DNA of 34,847 nucleotides, taken from positions 1-34,847 of the forward strand of contig DQVI01000202.1 in NCBI GenBank assembly GCA_015661825.1, in the 5' to 3' direction. Under the pieces are notes generated by a model that searched no databases, was not told the DNA's origin, and was given only the letters and a program-made list of their open reading frames with translations. Made by a program: the position numbers and the translations under genes. The stretch's first letter is position 1, and each line of letters begins with the position of its first letter. Positions 21,924 to 30,477 of the stretch are shown here, piece after piece. This DNA is from Novosphingobium capsulatum. GTDB taxonomy: Bacteria > Pseudomonadota > Alphaproteobacteria > Sphingomonadales > Sphingomonadaceae.

Positions 21924-23324
21924 ATGCAATTTGAACGGCACAACCCGCTTACGGGCGCGGTTGCCTCGTCGGCGCAGGCGATGCAGGCGGCTGAAATTCC
22001 CGCCATTGCCGCCCGCGCGGGTGCGGGCTTCCCGGTCTGGGCGGAAATGGGCCCCAATGCGCGCCGTGCCGTTCTGATGAAGGCGGCCAGCGCGCTCGAA
22101 GCCCGCGCCGAGGCCTTTGTCGAGGCGATGATGGGCGAGATCGGCGCCACGCGCGGCTGGGCGATGTTCAACCTCACGCTCGCCGCCTCGATGGTGCGCG
22201 AGGCGGCCGCGCTGACGACGCAGATCGCGGGAGAGGTGATCCCGTCGGACAAGCCGGGGTGCCTGGCCATGGCCCTGCGCGAACCGGTCGGCGTGATCCT
22301 GGGCATCGCACCGTGGAATGCGCCGATCATTCTGGGGGTGCGGGCCATCGCCACGCCGCTGGCCTGCGGCAATGCGGTGATCCTCAAGGCCTCCGAACAG
22401 TGCCCGCGCACCCATGCCCTGATCATCGAGGCCTTTGCCGACGCGGGGTTCCCCGAGGGCGTGGTGCAGGTCGTCACCAATGCCCCGGCCGACGCGGGCG
22501 CGGTGGTGGGCGCGCTGATCGACGCGCCTGAAGTGCGCCGCATCAACTTCACCGGCTCGACCACGGTGGGCCGGATCATCGCCCGGCGCGCGGCGGACCA
22601 TCTGAAACCCTGCCTGCTCGAACTGGGCGGCAAGGCCCCGCTGGTGGTGCTGGAGGATGCCGACCTCGATGAAGCGGTCAAGGCGGCGGCCTTCGGGGCC
22701 TTCATGAACCAGGGCCAGATCTGCATGAGCACCGAGCGGATCATCGTCGTCGATGCCATTGCCGATGAATTCGCCCGCCGCTTCAAGGCCAAGGTCGAGA
22801 CGCTCACCGTCGGCGACCCGCGCGAGGGGACGACCCCGCTGGGCGCGGTGGTCGACGCGAAAACGGTCGCCCATTGCCGGGCGCTGGTCGACGATGCGCT
22901 CGCCCATGGCGCGAGCCTGCTGGTGGGCGGGGAAACCACGCACAATGTCCTGATGCCCGCCCATGTCGTCGATGGTGTCACGCGCGAGATGAAGCTGTTC
23001 CGCGACGAGAGCTTCGGCCCGGTCGTCGGCGTGATCCACGCGCGCGACGAGGCCCACGCCATCGAACTGGCCAACGACAGCGACTATGGCCTGTCTGCCG
23101 CCGTCTTCACCCGCGACACCGCGCGGGGCTTGCGCGTCGCGCGCCAGATCCGCTCGGGCATCTGCCACATCAACGGCCCGACCGTGCATGACGAGGCCCA
23201 GATGCCCTTCGGCGGGGTCGGCGCCTCGGGCTATGGCCGTTTTGGCGGCAAGGCGGGCATCGACAGTTTCACCGAACTGCGCTGGATCACGATGGAGACC
23301 CGGCCCGGACACTTTCCGATCTGA
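21924..23324 (+). CDS. vdh: Vanillin / 4-hydroxybenzaldehyde dehydrogenase
   Basis: This 466-residue NAD(P)-dependent aldehyde dehydrogenase should oxidise vanillin or 4-hydroxybenzaldehyde to the acid. The catalytic Cys267 is in NQGQICMSTERI, the general base Glu233 is in LLELGGKAPLVVLEDADL, and the cofactor stretch GIAPWNAPIILGVRAIATPLACGN and INFTGSTTVGR are intact. The ATG at 21924 has GGGAGA 7 nt upstream; an earlier in-frame GTG at 21885 lacks support. The vanillin-dehydrogenase assignment rests on sequence flavour and, more strongly, on the hydroxycinnamoyl-CoA hydratase-lyase gene 68 bp downstream, whose product is this substrate. Salicylaldehyde-type dehydrogenases are close relatives. 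Confidence 0.85.
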   Translation: MQFERHNPLTGAVASSAQAMQAAEIPAIAARAGAGFPVWAEMGPNARRAVLMKAASALEARAEAFVEAMMGEIGATRGWAMFNLTLAASMVREAAALTTQIAGEVIPSDKPGCLAMALREPVGVILGIAPWNAPIILGVRAIATPLACGNAVILKASEQCPRTHALIIEAFADAGFPEGVVQVVTNAPADAGAVVGALIDAPEVRRINFTGSTTVGRIIARRAADHLKPCLLELGGKAPLVVLEDADLDEAVKAAAFGAFMNQGQICMSTERIIVVDAIADEFARRFKAKVETLTVGDPREGTTPLGAVVDAKTVAHCRALVDDALAHGASLLVGGETTHNVLMPAHVVDGVTREMKLFRDESFGPVVGVIHARDEAHAIELANDSDYGLSAAVFTRDTARGLRVARQIRSGICHINGPTVHDEAQMPFGGVGASGYGRFGGKAGIDSFTELRWITMETRPGHFPI

Positions 23325-23358
23325 CCACTTTCCAATCCGACCCTTTCCCGATCTGCCC
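23311..23358. repeat. Three tandem 16-bp imperfect repeats at the vdh stop
   Basis: ACTTTCCGATCTGACC (23311-23326), ACTTTCCAATCCGACC (23327-23342) and CTTTCCCGATCTGCCC (23343-23358) lie head to tail. The first copy includes the vdh stop codon (TGA at 23322-23324). They fill most of the 68-bp vdh-ech spacer. Confidence 0.8.
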
Positions 23359-23392
23359 ATATTTTCAAAAAATAACCTGAAAGGACAAGACC

Positions 23393-24244
23393 ATGGCTGA
23401 CGCACCTTTCGTCCGCGCCGAAGAAGATACCGTCGCTGTCACGATCGAGGATGGCATCGCCTGGGTGCGCTTCAACCGCCCGGAGAAGCGCAACTGCATG
23501 AGCCCCAAGCTCAACCGCCAGATGCTCAAGGTGATCGAGGAACTCGAATTCCGCGAAGACGTGGGCGTGCTGGTGCTTTCGGGCGAGGGCGAGGCCTGGT
23601 CGGCGGGCATGGACCTTCAGGAATACTTCCGCGAGACCGAGGCGCAGGGCCTCTGGGCGATCCGCAAGTCGCAGCGCGAGGCCTATCGCTGGTGGAACCG
23701 CCTGCGCTGGTATGAAAAGCCGACCATCGCGATGGTCAATGGCTGGTGCTTTGGCGGCGGCTATGGCCCGCTCTATGCGTGCGACATCGCCGTGGCGTCG
23801 GAAAATGCCCAGTTCGGCCTTTCGGAAATCAACTGGGGCATCCTGCCGGGCGGCGGCGCCTCGAAAGTTGCCGCTGACCTCATGAGCCTGCGCAAGGCGC
23901 TCTACCACGCGATGATGGGCGAGAACCTGACCGGCAGGCAGGCCGCCGAACAGGGGCTGGTGACCGAAGCGGTCCCCCACGAGGACCTGAAGGCCCGCGT
24001 CACCCAGATCGCGCAGACCCTGCTCAAGAAGGACGCCAACGCCCTGCGCGCGACCAAGTGGGCCGTGCGCCGCATGATCGACATGACCTACGAGCACGCC
24101 GAAGACTACCTCGTGCGTGCGCAGGAAGCCCTGCACAGCTATGGCGGCGTGGCCGCGCGCAAGGAAGCCACCCGCCAGTTCCTCGACGAAAAGAGCTACA
24201 AGCCGGGGCTGGGCACGTTCGATACCTCGAAGATCGCGGGCTGA
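23393..24244 (+). CDS. ech: p-Hydroxycinnamoyl-CoA hydratase-lyase (feruloyl-CoA hydratase/lyase)
   Basis: This crotonase-family enzyme (283 residues) hydrates feruloyl-, p-coumaroyl- or caffeoyl-CoA and then splits it by retro-aldol cleavage to the aromatic aldehyde plus acetyl-CoA. It closely follows the characterised Pseudomonas HCHL. The block WSAGMDLQEYFRE carries Met73 and Tyr78, PTIAMVNGWCFGGGYGP forms the oxyanion hole, Glu145 in FGLSEINWG matches the catalytic Glu143, and Tyr239 in AEDYLVRAQ matches the substrate-binding Tyr239. The ending FLDEKSYKPGL is also typical. These residues separate it from ordinary enoyl-CoA hydratases. AAAGGA precedes the ATG. It forms an operon with vdh; the CoA ligase that would make its substrate is not in the window. 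Confidence 0.93.
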   Translation: MADAPFVRAEEDTVAVTIEDGIAWVRFNRPEKRNCMSPKLNRQMLKVIEELEFREDVGVLVLSGEGEAWSAGMDLQEYFRETEAQGLWAIRKSQREAYRWWNRLRWYEKPTIAMVNGWCFGGGYGPLYACDIAVASENAQFGLSEINWGILPGGGASKVAADLMSLRKALYHAMMGENLTGRQAAEQGLVTEAVPHEDLKARVTQIAQTLLKKDANALRATKWAVRRMIDMTYEHAEDYLVRAQEALHSYGGVAARKEATRQFLDEKSYKPGLGTFDTSKIAG

Positions 24245-24255
24245 TCGTCCTTCAG

Positions 24256-24296
24256 GGACATGGCTCCAAAGCCGTGGAGGGCTCCCGATCATGTCC
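24256..24296 (+). terminator. Possible hairpin terminator after ech
   Basis: GGACATG (24256-24262) and CATGTCC (24290-24296) are exact complements enclosing a smaller CTCC/GGAG pairing. No U-tract follows, so it may be a Rho-assisted terminator or a processed structure between ech and the M20 peptidase gene. Confidence 0.35.
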
Positions 24297-24401
24297 GGGG
24301 CCCTTCGCCACCCTTGCGGGAAAGCTCATCTTGCACTGCAAAAAAAGGTTGTATCCGAAACCGTTCGGGATCAGCTTCCGCGCCCGGAAGGAGTACCCCC
24401 G

Positions 24402-25808
24402 ATGAAGTTACCCGTGTCGCTTGTTTCTGCTCTGGCGCTGTCTGCCGCCACGGCCCTGACGGCCTCTCCGGCGCTGGCCGCCGGCCATGCCGAGGCCGAA
24501 GCGCAGACCCTGGAGCTGTCCAAGCAGTCGATCGCGCTGCGTTCGGTCCAGGGCCCCGGCAACGAGACCCCCAAGGTCGCCGCGCTCTATCGCGACACGC
24601 TGGTCAAGGCCGGCTGGGCGCCTGCCGACATCGAGATCGTCCCCGTCGACGACACCGCCTACATGATCGCCACCTGGAAGGGCTCCGATCCCAGGCTCAA
24701 GCCGCTGGTGCTCTCGGGCCATATGGACGTGGTCGAGGCCAAGCGCGAGGACTGGGTCCGCGATCCCTTCGTGCCGGTGGTCGAGAACGGCTATCTCTAT
24801 GGCCGCGGTGCGCTCGACATGAAGTTCAACGCCGCGCTTGCCGTCTCGACCCTGATCGAGATGCGCCATCAGGGCTTCAAGCCCAGGCGCACGATCCTCA
24901 TCGCCTTCTCCGGCGACGAGGAAACCAACATGAAGACCGGCGAGATCATCGCCAAGCGCCTCAAGAACGCGGGCCTGGTGATCAATGTCGATGGCGGCGG
25001 CGGCATGCTCGACGAGACCACCGGCAAGCCGCTGGCGTGGACGTGGGAAGGCGCGGAAAAGAACTATGCCGACTTCCAGCTCGAAGTGACCAATCCGGGC
25101 GGCCACAGCTCGGCCCCGCGCAAGGACAACGCGATCGTCCAGCTTTCGCAGGCGCTGGTCAACATCGGCGCCTATCACTTCACGCCCGAGCAGAGCCCGC
25201 TGACCAAGGCCTTCTTCGAAAGCGCGGCGAAGATCACGCCCGAGCCGAAGCTGGCCGCCGCCATGCGCGCCTTTGCCGCCAACCCGGCCGATCCGGCGGC
25301 CATCGCCACCTTGCGCGCGCTGCCCGAATATATCGGCCGTATCGAGACGACGTGCGTTCCCACCATGGTCAACGGTGGCCACGCGCTCAACGCGCTGCCC
25401 CAGCGCGCCACGGCCAACGTGAACTGCCGCATCTTCCCGGGCCACAAGCGCGAGGACATCATGGCCGAGCTGGCCAGGGTGGCCAACGATCCGGCGGTCA
25501 AGGTCAGCGACGTGACGCAAGGCTCCACGCCTTCGCCCGCCAGCCCGATGCGCGCCGACTTCCTCAAGGCGACCGACAAGGCGATCCATCAGGCCTATCC
25601 GGGCATCGCGGTGATCCCGGCACAGTCCTCGGGGGCGTCGGATTCGATGTGGTACCGGGTCAACGGCGTTGATTCCTATGGCGCCGCGCCGGTCCTGATC
25701 AAGGGCAGTGAAGAGTTCGCGCACGGGTTGAACGAGCGCGTCCCGCTCTCCAACATCGCGCCGGGCGTGGTCTACTTCACCAGCCTGTTCACCGATCTGG
25801 CCAAGTAA
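24402..25808 (+). CDS. Secreted M20-family metallopeptidase
   Basis: The 468-residue zinc peptidase/amidohydrolase of the M20/M25/M40 family is predicted to be exported: a signal peptide covers about residues 1-26 (LALSAATALTASPALAA). Metal and catalytic motifs are LSGHMDVVEA (His107, Asp109), GRGALDMKFNAA, FSGDEETNM (the Glu-Glu pair) and EEFAHGLNERV near the C-terminus; a dimerisation-domain stretch NPGGHSSAPRKDNAI is also clear. Such enzymes release amino acids from peptides or N-acyl amino acids, here in the periplasm. AAGGAG precedes the ATG at 24402, so the longer open frame upstream is rejected. A strong hairpin follows. It stands before a TPR-sulfotransferase and a TonB receptor in the same direction. 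Confidence 0.88.
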   Translation: MKLPVSLVSALALSAATALTASPALAAGHAEAEAQTLELSKQSIALRSVQGPGNETPKVAALYRDTLVKAGWAPADIEIVPVDDTAYMIATWKGSDPRLKPLVLSGHMDVVEAKREDWVRDPFVPVVENGYLYGRGALDMKFNAALAVSTLIEMRHQGFKPRRTILIAFSGDEETNMKTGEIIAKRLKNAGLVINVDGGGGMLDETTGKPLAWTWEGAEKNYADFQLEVTNPGGHSSAPRKDNAIVQLSQALVNIGAYHFTPEQSPLTKAFFESAAKITPEPKLAAAMRAFAANPADPAAIATLRALPEYIGRIETTCVPTMVNGGHALNALPQRATANVNCRIFPGHKREDIMAELARVANDPAVKVSDVTQGSTPSPASPMRADFLKATDKAIHQAYPGIAVIPAQSSGASDSMWYRVNGVDSYGAAPVLIKGSEEFAHGLNERVPLSNIAPGVVYFTSLFTDLAK

Positions 25809-25822
25809 GCCTGCCAAGGCAC

Positions 25823-25855
25823 GACAGGGCTCCGGGGCTGCCCCGGAGCCCTGTC
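25823..25855 (+). terminator. Strong hairpin after the M20 peptidase gene
   Basis: A perfect 15-bp stem (25823-25837 with 25841-25855; arms begin GACAGGGCTCC and end GGAGCCCTGTC) closes on a CTG triplet. No U-tract follows. It begins 14 bp after the stop codon. Its second arm overlaps the first unit of a tandem repeat. Confidence 0.75.
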
Positions 25856-25906
25856 ATGACCGCCCTGTCATGGCGGCCCAGTGATGGCGGCCCTGTGATG
25901 GCGAAA
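25851..25906. repeat. Four tandem 14-bp repeats upstream of the TPR-sulfotransferase
   Basis: The units are CTGTCATGACCGCC, CTGTCATGGCGGCC, CAGTGATGGCGGCC and CTGTGATGGCGAAA, directly adjacent at 25851, 25865, 25879 and 25893. Each contains an ATG; the only one in the frame of the downstream gene (25884) stops after four codons. Confidence 0.85.
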
Positions 25907-25958
25907 AGACACACGGCGCTTGATCGAAACGCCGCGCCATGATTGGTGTGGCCCCACG

Positions 25959-27578
25959 ATGACCACCGTGACCCTGCCCCCGCGCCCCGTCTACGATCCC
26001 CGCCTGCTGGCCGCCGCCAGCGCGATGAACGCCAACCGCCTGCCCGAGGCCGAGCCACTGCTGCGCGCGCTGCTGCGGGAAGACCCGTTCGACGTGCGCG
26101 CGATCCGCCTGTTTGCCGAACTGGCCGGGCGCATCGGCCGCTATGGCGACGCGGAAAACCTGCTGCGCCGCGCCATCGAGCTTGACCCCGCGTTTACGCC
26201 CGCCCGCGCCAACTTGGCGCTCGTCCTCTATCGCACCAACCGCGCGGCTGAGGCGCTCGACCAGCTTGCGCAAGTGACCCGCGAAGATCCCGACAATCCC
26301 AGCCACGCCAATCTGGCTGCCGCCGCCAATGGCCGCATCGGCGCATTTGACGCGGCGCTGGCGCTCTATGAAAAGGTGCTGGCCGATGCCCCGGCCCAGC
26401 CGCGCGTGTGGATGAGCTATGGCCACATGCTCAAGACCGTGGGGCGTCAGGCCGATGGCATTGCCGCCTATCGCCGCGCGCTGGCCCTGATGCCGGGGCT
26501 GGGGGAGGCGTGGTGGAGCCTTGCCAACCTCAAGACCGTGCGCTTTTCGGATGAAGACATTGCCGCCATGGAGCAGGCCCTGTCTGATCCCGGATTGGGC
26601 GCGGAAGACCGCTGGCATCTCGATTTCGCGCTGGGCAAGGCCTTCGAGGACCGGCGCGAGGCGCAGACTGCCTTTGCCCATTATGCCGCCGCCAATGCCC
26701 TGCGCCGCAAGCGCATTCCCTACAAGGCCGACGAGACCACCGCGACCATCGACGCGATGATCGCCGTGGCGACGCCTGCCCTGTTCGAGGCGGGGGAGGG
26801 GGCGGGCTGCCCGGCGCCCGATCCGATCTTCGTGGTCGGCATGCCGCGCGCCGGCTCCACGCTGGTCGAGCAGATCCTGGCCAGCCACAGCCAGGTCGAG
26901 GGCACCAGCGAACTGCCCGACATCGCCCAGCTGGCGCGCAAGGTGCCCGATTATCCGGCGGGTCTGGCAAAGCTCACGCGCGAGGATTTGCGCGCGATGG
27001 GCGAGAGCTATCTGCACACCACGCGCATCCAGCGCCACACCGCGCGGCCCCTGTTCATCGACAAGATGCCCAACAACTGGGTTCATGTTCCGCTGATCCG
27101 GCTGATCCTGCCGCGCGCGCGGATCATCGATGCGCGGCGTCACCCGCTCGGCTGCTGCTTTTCCAACTTCAAGCAGCATTTTGCGCGCGGGCAGGGGTTC
27201 TCCTACGATCTGGAGGACATGGGGCGCTATTATGCCGATTATGTGCGGCTCATGGCCCATGTCGATGCGGTGCAGCCCGGCACGGTTCACCGGGTGATCT
27301 ACGAGGCCATGGTCGAGGAGACCGAAACGCAGGTGCGCGCCCTGCTGGCGGCCTGCGGCTTGCCGTTCGAGGAAGCCTGCCTGGCCTTCCACAAGACCGA
27401 GCGCGCGGTCCGCACGGCCAGTTCCGAGCAGGTGCGCCAGCCGATCTTCCGCGAGGGCACCAGCGCGTGGAAGCCGTTCGAGCCCTGGCTCGATCCGCTC
27501 AGGGCCGCGCTCGGGCCGGTTCTGGAAAGCTATCCTCACGCACCGACAGTTTATGATTGGCCGCAAGGTTATGATTGA
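25959..27578 (+). CDS. Tetratricopeptide-repeat sulfotransferase
   Basis: The 539-residue protein joins N-terminal TPR repeats (about residues 15-190, with copies such as GRYGDAENLLRRAIELDPAF and NRAAEALDQLAQVTREDPDN) to a C-terminal PAPS-dependent sulfotransferase domain. The 5'-phosphosulfate loop is VVGMPRAGSTLVEQIL (Gly294 to Thr301), and the 3'-phosphate site is DARRHPLGCCFSNFKQHF. The combination recalls protein sulfotransferases, but the acceptor is unknown. No signal peptide is seen, so it is probably cytoplasmic. The start at 25959 (MTTVTLPPRPVYD) lacks a strong Shine-Dalgarno sequence; an in-frame TTG at 25920 is an alternative. It lies 128 bp before a TonB-dependent receptor in the same direction. 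Confidence 0.88.
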   Translation: MTTVTLPPRPVYDPRLLAAASAMNANRLPEAEPLLRALLREDPFDVRAIRLFAELAGRIGRYGDAENLLRRAIELDPAFTPARANLALVLYRTNRAAEALDQLAQVTREDPDNPSHANLAAAANGRIGAFDAALALYEKVLADAPAQPRVWMSYGHMLKTVGRQADGIAAYRRALALMPGLGEAWWSLANLKTVRFSDEDIAAMEQALSDPGLGAEDRWHLDFALGKAFEDRREAQTAFAHYAAANALRRKRIPYKADETTATIDAMIAVATPALFEAGEGAGCPAPDPIFVVGMPRAGSTLVEQILASHSQVEGTSELPDIAQLARKVPDYPAGLAKLTREDLRAMGESYLHTTRIQRHTARPLFIDKMPNNWVHVPLIRLILPRARIIDARRHPLGCCFSNFKQHFARGQGFSYDLEDMGRYYADYVRLMAHVDAVQPGTVHRVIYEAMVEETETQVRALLAACGLPFEEACLAFHKTERAVRTASSEQVRQPIFREGTSAWKPFEPWLDPLRAALGPVLESYPHAPTVYDWPQGYD

Positions 27579-27706
27579 TTGCAGCAATGCGTTGCAAAAC
27601 TGTCACGCTTATCTGTGATCTATTGGTATCGTTTGCATCCACTTGACGCATGATCATGTCGCAGCGCACACCCTTGCGCATAAGTATGTAACAGGGTGGA
27701 TTTATC

Positions 27707-30244
27707 ATGCGTTTTGTGACGGCGGGTCTCCCGCGTTTTCTCCTGATGACGAGCACGGCGCTTCTTGCTCCGGCGACCGTCGCCATGGCCCAGGAGGCCG
27801 CGCCCGCACCTGCCTCTCCTCCCACCGTCGTTCCTGACGCTGCACCCGCTGCGGAAGAGGGCAACGTCATCATCGTGACCGCGCAGAAGCGTTCGGAAAA
27901 CCTCCAGAACGTGCCGATCTCGATCCAGGCGCTCAGCACGCAGAAGCTCGACCAGCTCCACGTCAGCGATTTCAAGAGCTACACCCAGCAGCTCCCCTCG
28001 GTGATCTCGCAGAACTCGGGTACGCCGGGCACCAACATCATCTACATGCGCGGCGTGGCCTCGGGCGGCGACGGCAACCACTCGGGCCCGCTGCCCTCGG
28101 TCGGCGTCTATCTCGACGAACAGCCGGTCACCACCGTGGGCGGCAACCTCGACGTCCACATCTACGACATTGCCCGCATCGAAAGCCTCGCCGGGCCGCA
28201 GGGCACGCTCTATGGCGCCTCGTCGGAAGCGGGCACGATCCGCATCATCACCAACAAGCCCGATACCACCGGCTATTATGGCCGCATGGACGCCGAAGTG
28301 AACAAGGTCGGTCCGGGCGGCGTCGGGGTCAAGGTGGAAGGGATGGTCAACATCCCGCTCTCGCAGAAGGCCGCGCTGCGCGTGGTTGGCTTCTACCAGA
28401 AGGACGCGGGCTACATCGACAACGTGGCGGGCACACGCTGCTTCCTGCCGACCGACGGCGGCATCTGCGTCAACAATTCCAAGTACGTGAAGAAGAACTA
28501 CAACGACACCGAAGTGGCCGGTGGCCGCGCGGCGCTCAAGGTCGATCTGGACGACAACTGGACGGTCACGCCCACCGTCATGTACCAGGACACCCGCAGC
28601 CACGGCTCCTATGGCTATGACCCCAAGGTCGGCGACCTTCAGGTCCAGCACTTCTTCCCCGAATATCGCCACGATACGTTCGTTCAGGCCGCGCTGACGG
28701 TCGAGGGCAAGATCGGCTCGTGGGATCTCACGTATGCGGGCGCCTACCTTGACCGCAAGACGTTCCAGTCGAGCGACTACACCGACTATGCCGAGGCGTA
28801 TGATTCGCTCTACAGCAGCGCGGGTGGCCTGGCCGGTTATGCCTATTACAAGGACAATGCGGGCAACACGATCGACCCGCGCCAGCAGATCTTCGGCTCG
28901 GACCACTTCAAGAAGCTGAGCCAGGAACTGCGCATCGCGTCGCCCTCGACCGAGCCGCTGCGCGTGGTCGGCGGCCTGTTCTACCAGCGCCAGTCGAACC
29001 TGATCCATCAGGACTATCAGGTCGCGGGCCTGGCCGACGATCTCTCTGTCAATGGCCATCCCGGCACGCTCTGGCTGACCCAGCAGCACCGCATCGACAA
29101 GGACTATGCGATCTTTGGCGAGGTCAGCTACGACATCTTCCACAACCTGACCGCGACGGCGGGCGGGCGCTACTTCAAGTACGACAACTCGCTGATCGGC
29201 TTCTTCGGCTTCGGCCGCAATCCCGGCTACTATCAGGGCGCCGACGACAATCCGCCGCCCAACGGCGCGGGCTCGTCGCGCACGGGCGTGGCGGGGTGCT
29301 ACACCAGCGATGGCCTGACCCTGCGCGATGCGCAGTCGGCGGGCGAAACCGGCATCTCGCTGCTTCCCGCGGCGGTTGCGGGCGGCCCCTGCACCAATCT
29401 GGGTGACTATGTGAACGGGGGCGTGGTGCCCAAGCGGGCCAAGGGCGATGGCGCGACCTATCGCTTCAACCTGACCTGGAAGCCCATGCACGATGTCATG
29501 GTCTATGGCACGATCTCGCGCGGGTTCCGTCCGGGCGGGATCAACCGCCGCGCCGATGTCGCGCCCTATCGCTCGGACTTCCTCACCAACTACGAACTGG
29601 GCATGAAAACGACCCTGTTCAACGGTTTGCTGCGCCTCAACGTCGCGCTCTACCAGCAGAACTGGAAGGATTTCCAGTTCGCCTATCTGGGGGCGAACAG
29701 CTTCACCGAAATCCACAACGGCCCCGATGCGCGCATTCGCGGCGTGGAATTCGATGCCAATGTGGTCAAGGGCGGGCTGAGCCTCAACGTGGGCGGCGCC
29801 TATACCAACGCCACGACGCGCAAGAACCTCTGCTCGGTCGACGATCCGACGTATACTTGCGCGGGCAGCGAAATTCTTGCCCCCAAGGGCACCCGCCTGC
29901 CGATCACCCCGCAGTGGAAGCTGGCGAGCACGCTGCGTTACGCGAAGAATGTGGGCGAGGCGAAAGTCTATGGCCAGGTCAACGCCACGTTCCAGAGTTC
30001 GGCGGCGTCCGACTTGCGGGTCTACATGGCCAATGCGATGGGCTGGCTCCAGCCCTTCAGCCAGGTCAACCTCGCGCTGGGCACCGAATGGCGCAAGTAC
30101 AGCCTCGAGTTCTTCATGACCAACGTGGCCGACGAACGCGGCGATCTCTCGCGCTACATCGCCTGCTCGGTCTGCACGAGCCGCACCTACATCGTGCCCA
30201 ACCAGCCGCGCACGTTCGGTGTGCGTCTCGGGGCCAAGTTCTGA
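27707..30244 (+). CDS. TonB-dependent outer membrane receptor (FecA/oligomer-type, 845 aa)
   Basis: The 845-residue receptor has a signal peptide (about residues 1-28, ending ATVAMAQ), a Pro/Ala-rich segment, a TonB-box-like NVIIVTAQKR, a plug domain (NVPISIQALSTQKLDQL, SVGVYLDEQPVT, RIESLAGPQGTLYGASSEAGTIRIITNKP) and a beta barrel that ends in the expected terminal Phe (FGVRLGAKF). The plug motifs are those of the large sphingomonad receptor family that imports diverse carbon substrates, including aromatics and oligosaccharides; the ligand here is not known. GGTGGA lies 8 nt before the ATG. Tandem terminators follow. It is downstream of the TPR-sulfotransferase. The 128-bp spacer holds a palindrome, ATTGCAGCAAT, but no clear promoter. 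Confidence 0.92.
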   Translation: MRFVTAGLPRFLLMTSTALLAPATVAMAQEAAPAPASPPTVVPDAAPAAEEGNVIIVTAQKRSENLQNVPISIQALSTQKLDQLHVSDFKSYTQQLPSVISQNSGTPGTNIIYMRGVASGGDGNHSGPLPSVGVYLDEQPVTTVGGNLDVHIYDIARIESLAGPQGTLYGASSEAGTIRIITNKPDTTGYYGRMDAEVNKVGPGGVGVKVEGMVNIPLSQKAALRVVGFYQKDAGYIDNVAGTRCFLPTDGGICVNNSKYVKKNYNDTEVAGGRAALKVDLDDNWTVTPTVMYQDTRSHGSYGYDPKVGDLQVQHFFPEYRHDTFVQAALTVEGKIGSWDLTYAGAYLDRKTFQSSDYTDYAEAYDSLYSSAGGLAGYAYYKDNAGNTIDPRQQIFGSDHFKKLSQELRIASPSTEPLRVVGGLFYQRQSNLIHQDYQVAGLADDLSVNGHPGTLWLTQQHRIDKDYAIFGEVSYDIFHNLTATAGGRYFKYDNSLIGFFGFGRNPGYYQGADDNPPPNGAGSSRTGVAGCYTSDGLTLRDAQSAGETGISLLPAAVAGGPCTNLGDYVNGGVVPKRAKGDGATYRFNLTWKPMHDVMVYGTISRGFRPGGINRRADVAPYRSDFLTNYELGMKTTLFNGLLRLNVALYQQNWKDFQFAYLGANSFTEIHNGPDARIRGVEFDANVVKGGLSLNVGGAYTNATTRKNLCSVDDPTYTCAGSEILAPKGTRLPITPQWKLASTLRYAKNVGEAKVYGQVNATFQSSAASDLRVYMANAMGWLQPFSQVNLALGTEWRKYSLEFFMTNVADERGDLSRYIACSVCTSRTYIVPNQPRTFGVRLGAKF

Positions 30245-30257
30245 GGCAACGGGATCA

Positions 30258-30281
30258 GACGGGGGCCTCATGGCCCCCGTC
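30258..30281 (+). terminator. First of two terminators after the TonB receptor
   Basis: GACGGGGGCC (30258-30267) and GGCCCCCGTC (30272-30281) form a perfect 10-bp stem with a TCAT loop, followed by CCTTTC. It starts 13 bp after the receptor stop. Confidence 0.75.
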
Positions 30282-30296
30282 CCTTTCAGGACCAGG

Positions 30297-30337
30297 CGGG
30301 AGGGAAGGGGCGAGGCGCCTTCCCTCCCGTTTCTTTT
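30297..30337 (+). terminator. Second, stronger intrinsic terminator
   Basis: CGGGAGGGAAGG (30297-30308) and CCTTCCCTCCCG (30318-30329) form a perfect 12-bp stem with a 9-nt loop, followed by TTTCTTTT. Together with the hairpin just upstream it insulates dld from receptor transcription. Confidence 0.85.
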
Positions 30338-30371
30338 CAAGGTTTTGAGGAAATAATTCTAATTTGGAATG

Positions 30372-30404
30372 ATGATAATTCAAAACTATCATTTCAGGAA
30401 TGAT
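30372..30404 (+). promoter_or_regulatory. Overlapping dyads in the dld upstream region
   Basis: ATGATA (30372-30377) pairs with TATCAT (30387-30392), and ATCATT (30388-30393) pairs with AATGAT (30399-30404). The surrounding 30350-30405 is AT-rich, the likely promoter of dld. The elements are candidate operators for a lactate-responsive or other regulator not in the window. Confidence 0.4.
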
Positions 30405-30477
30405 GTTGGGCTCTCTATCTTCGGCGTCCCTTTTGCTGCGCCGGGAGCGTCCCGGCCTGATCCGCCGGATTTCAAGC

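Noticed and set aside
25851-25906. CRISPR array from the tandem 14-bp repeats
   Set aside because: The units are contiguous without unique spacers and too short; no cas genes are nearby.
27620-30340. A 906-codon open frame antisense to the second TonB receptor
   Set aside because: It is a mirror of the receptor in high-GC DNA, with no recognisable domain and composition typical of antisense shadows.
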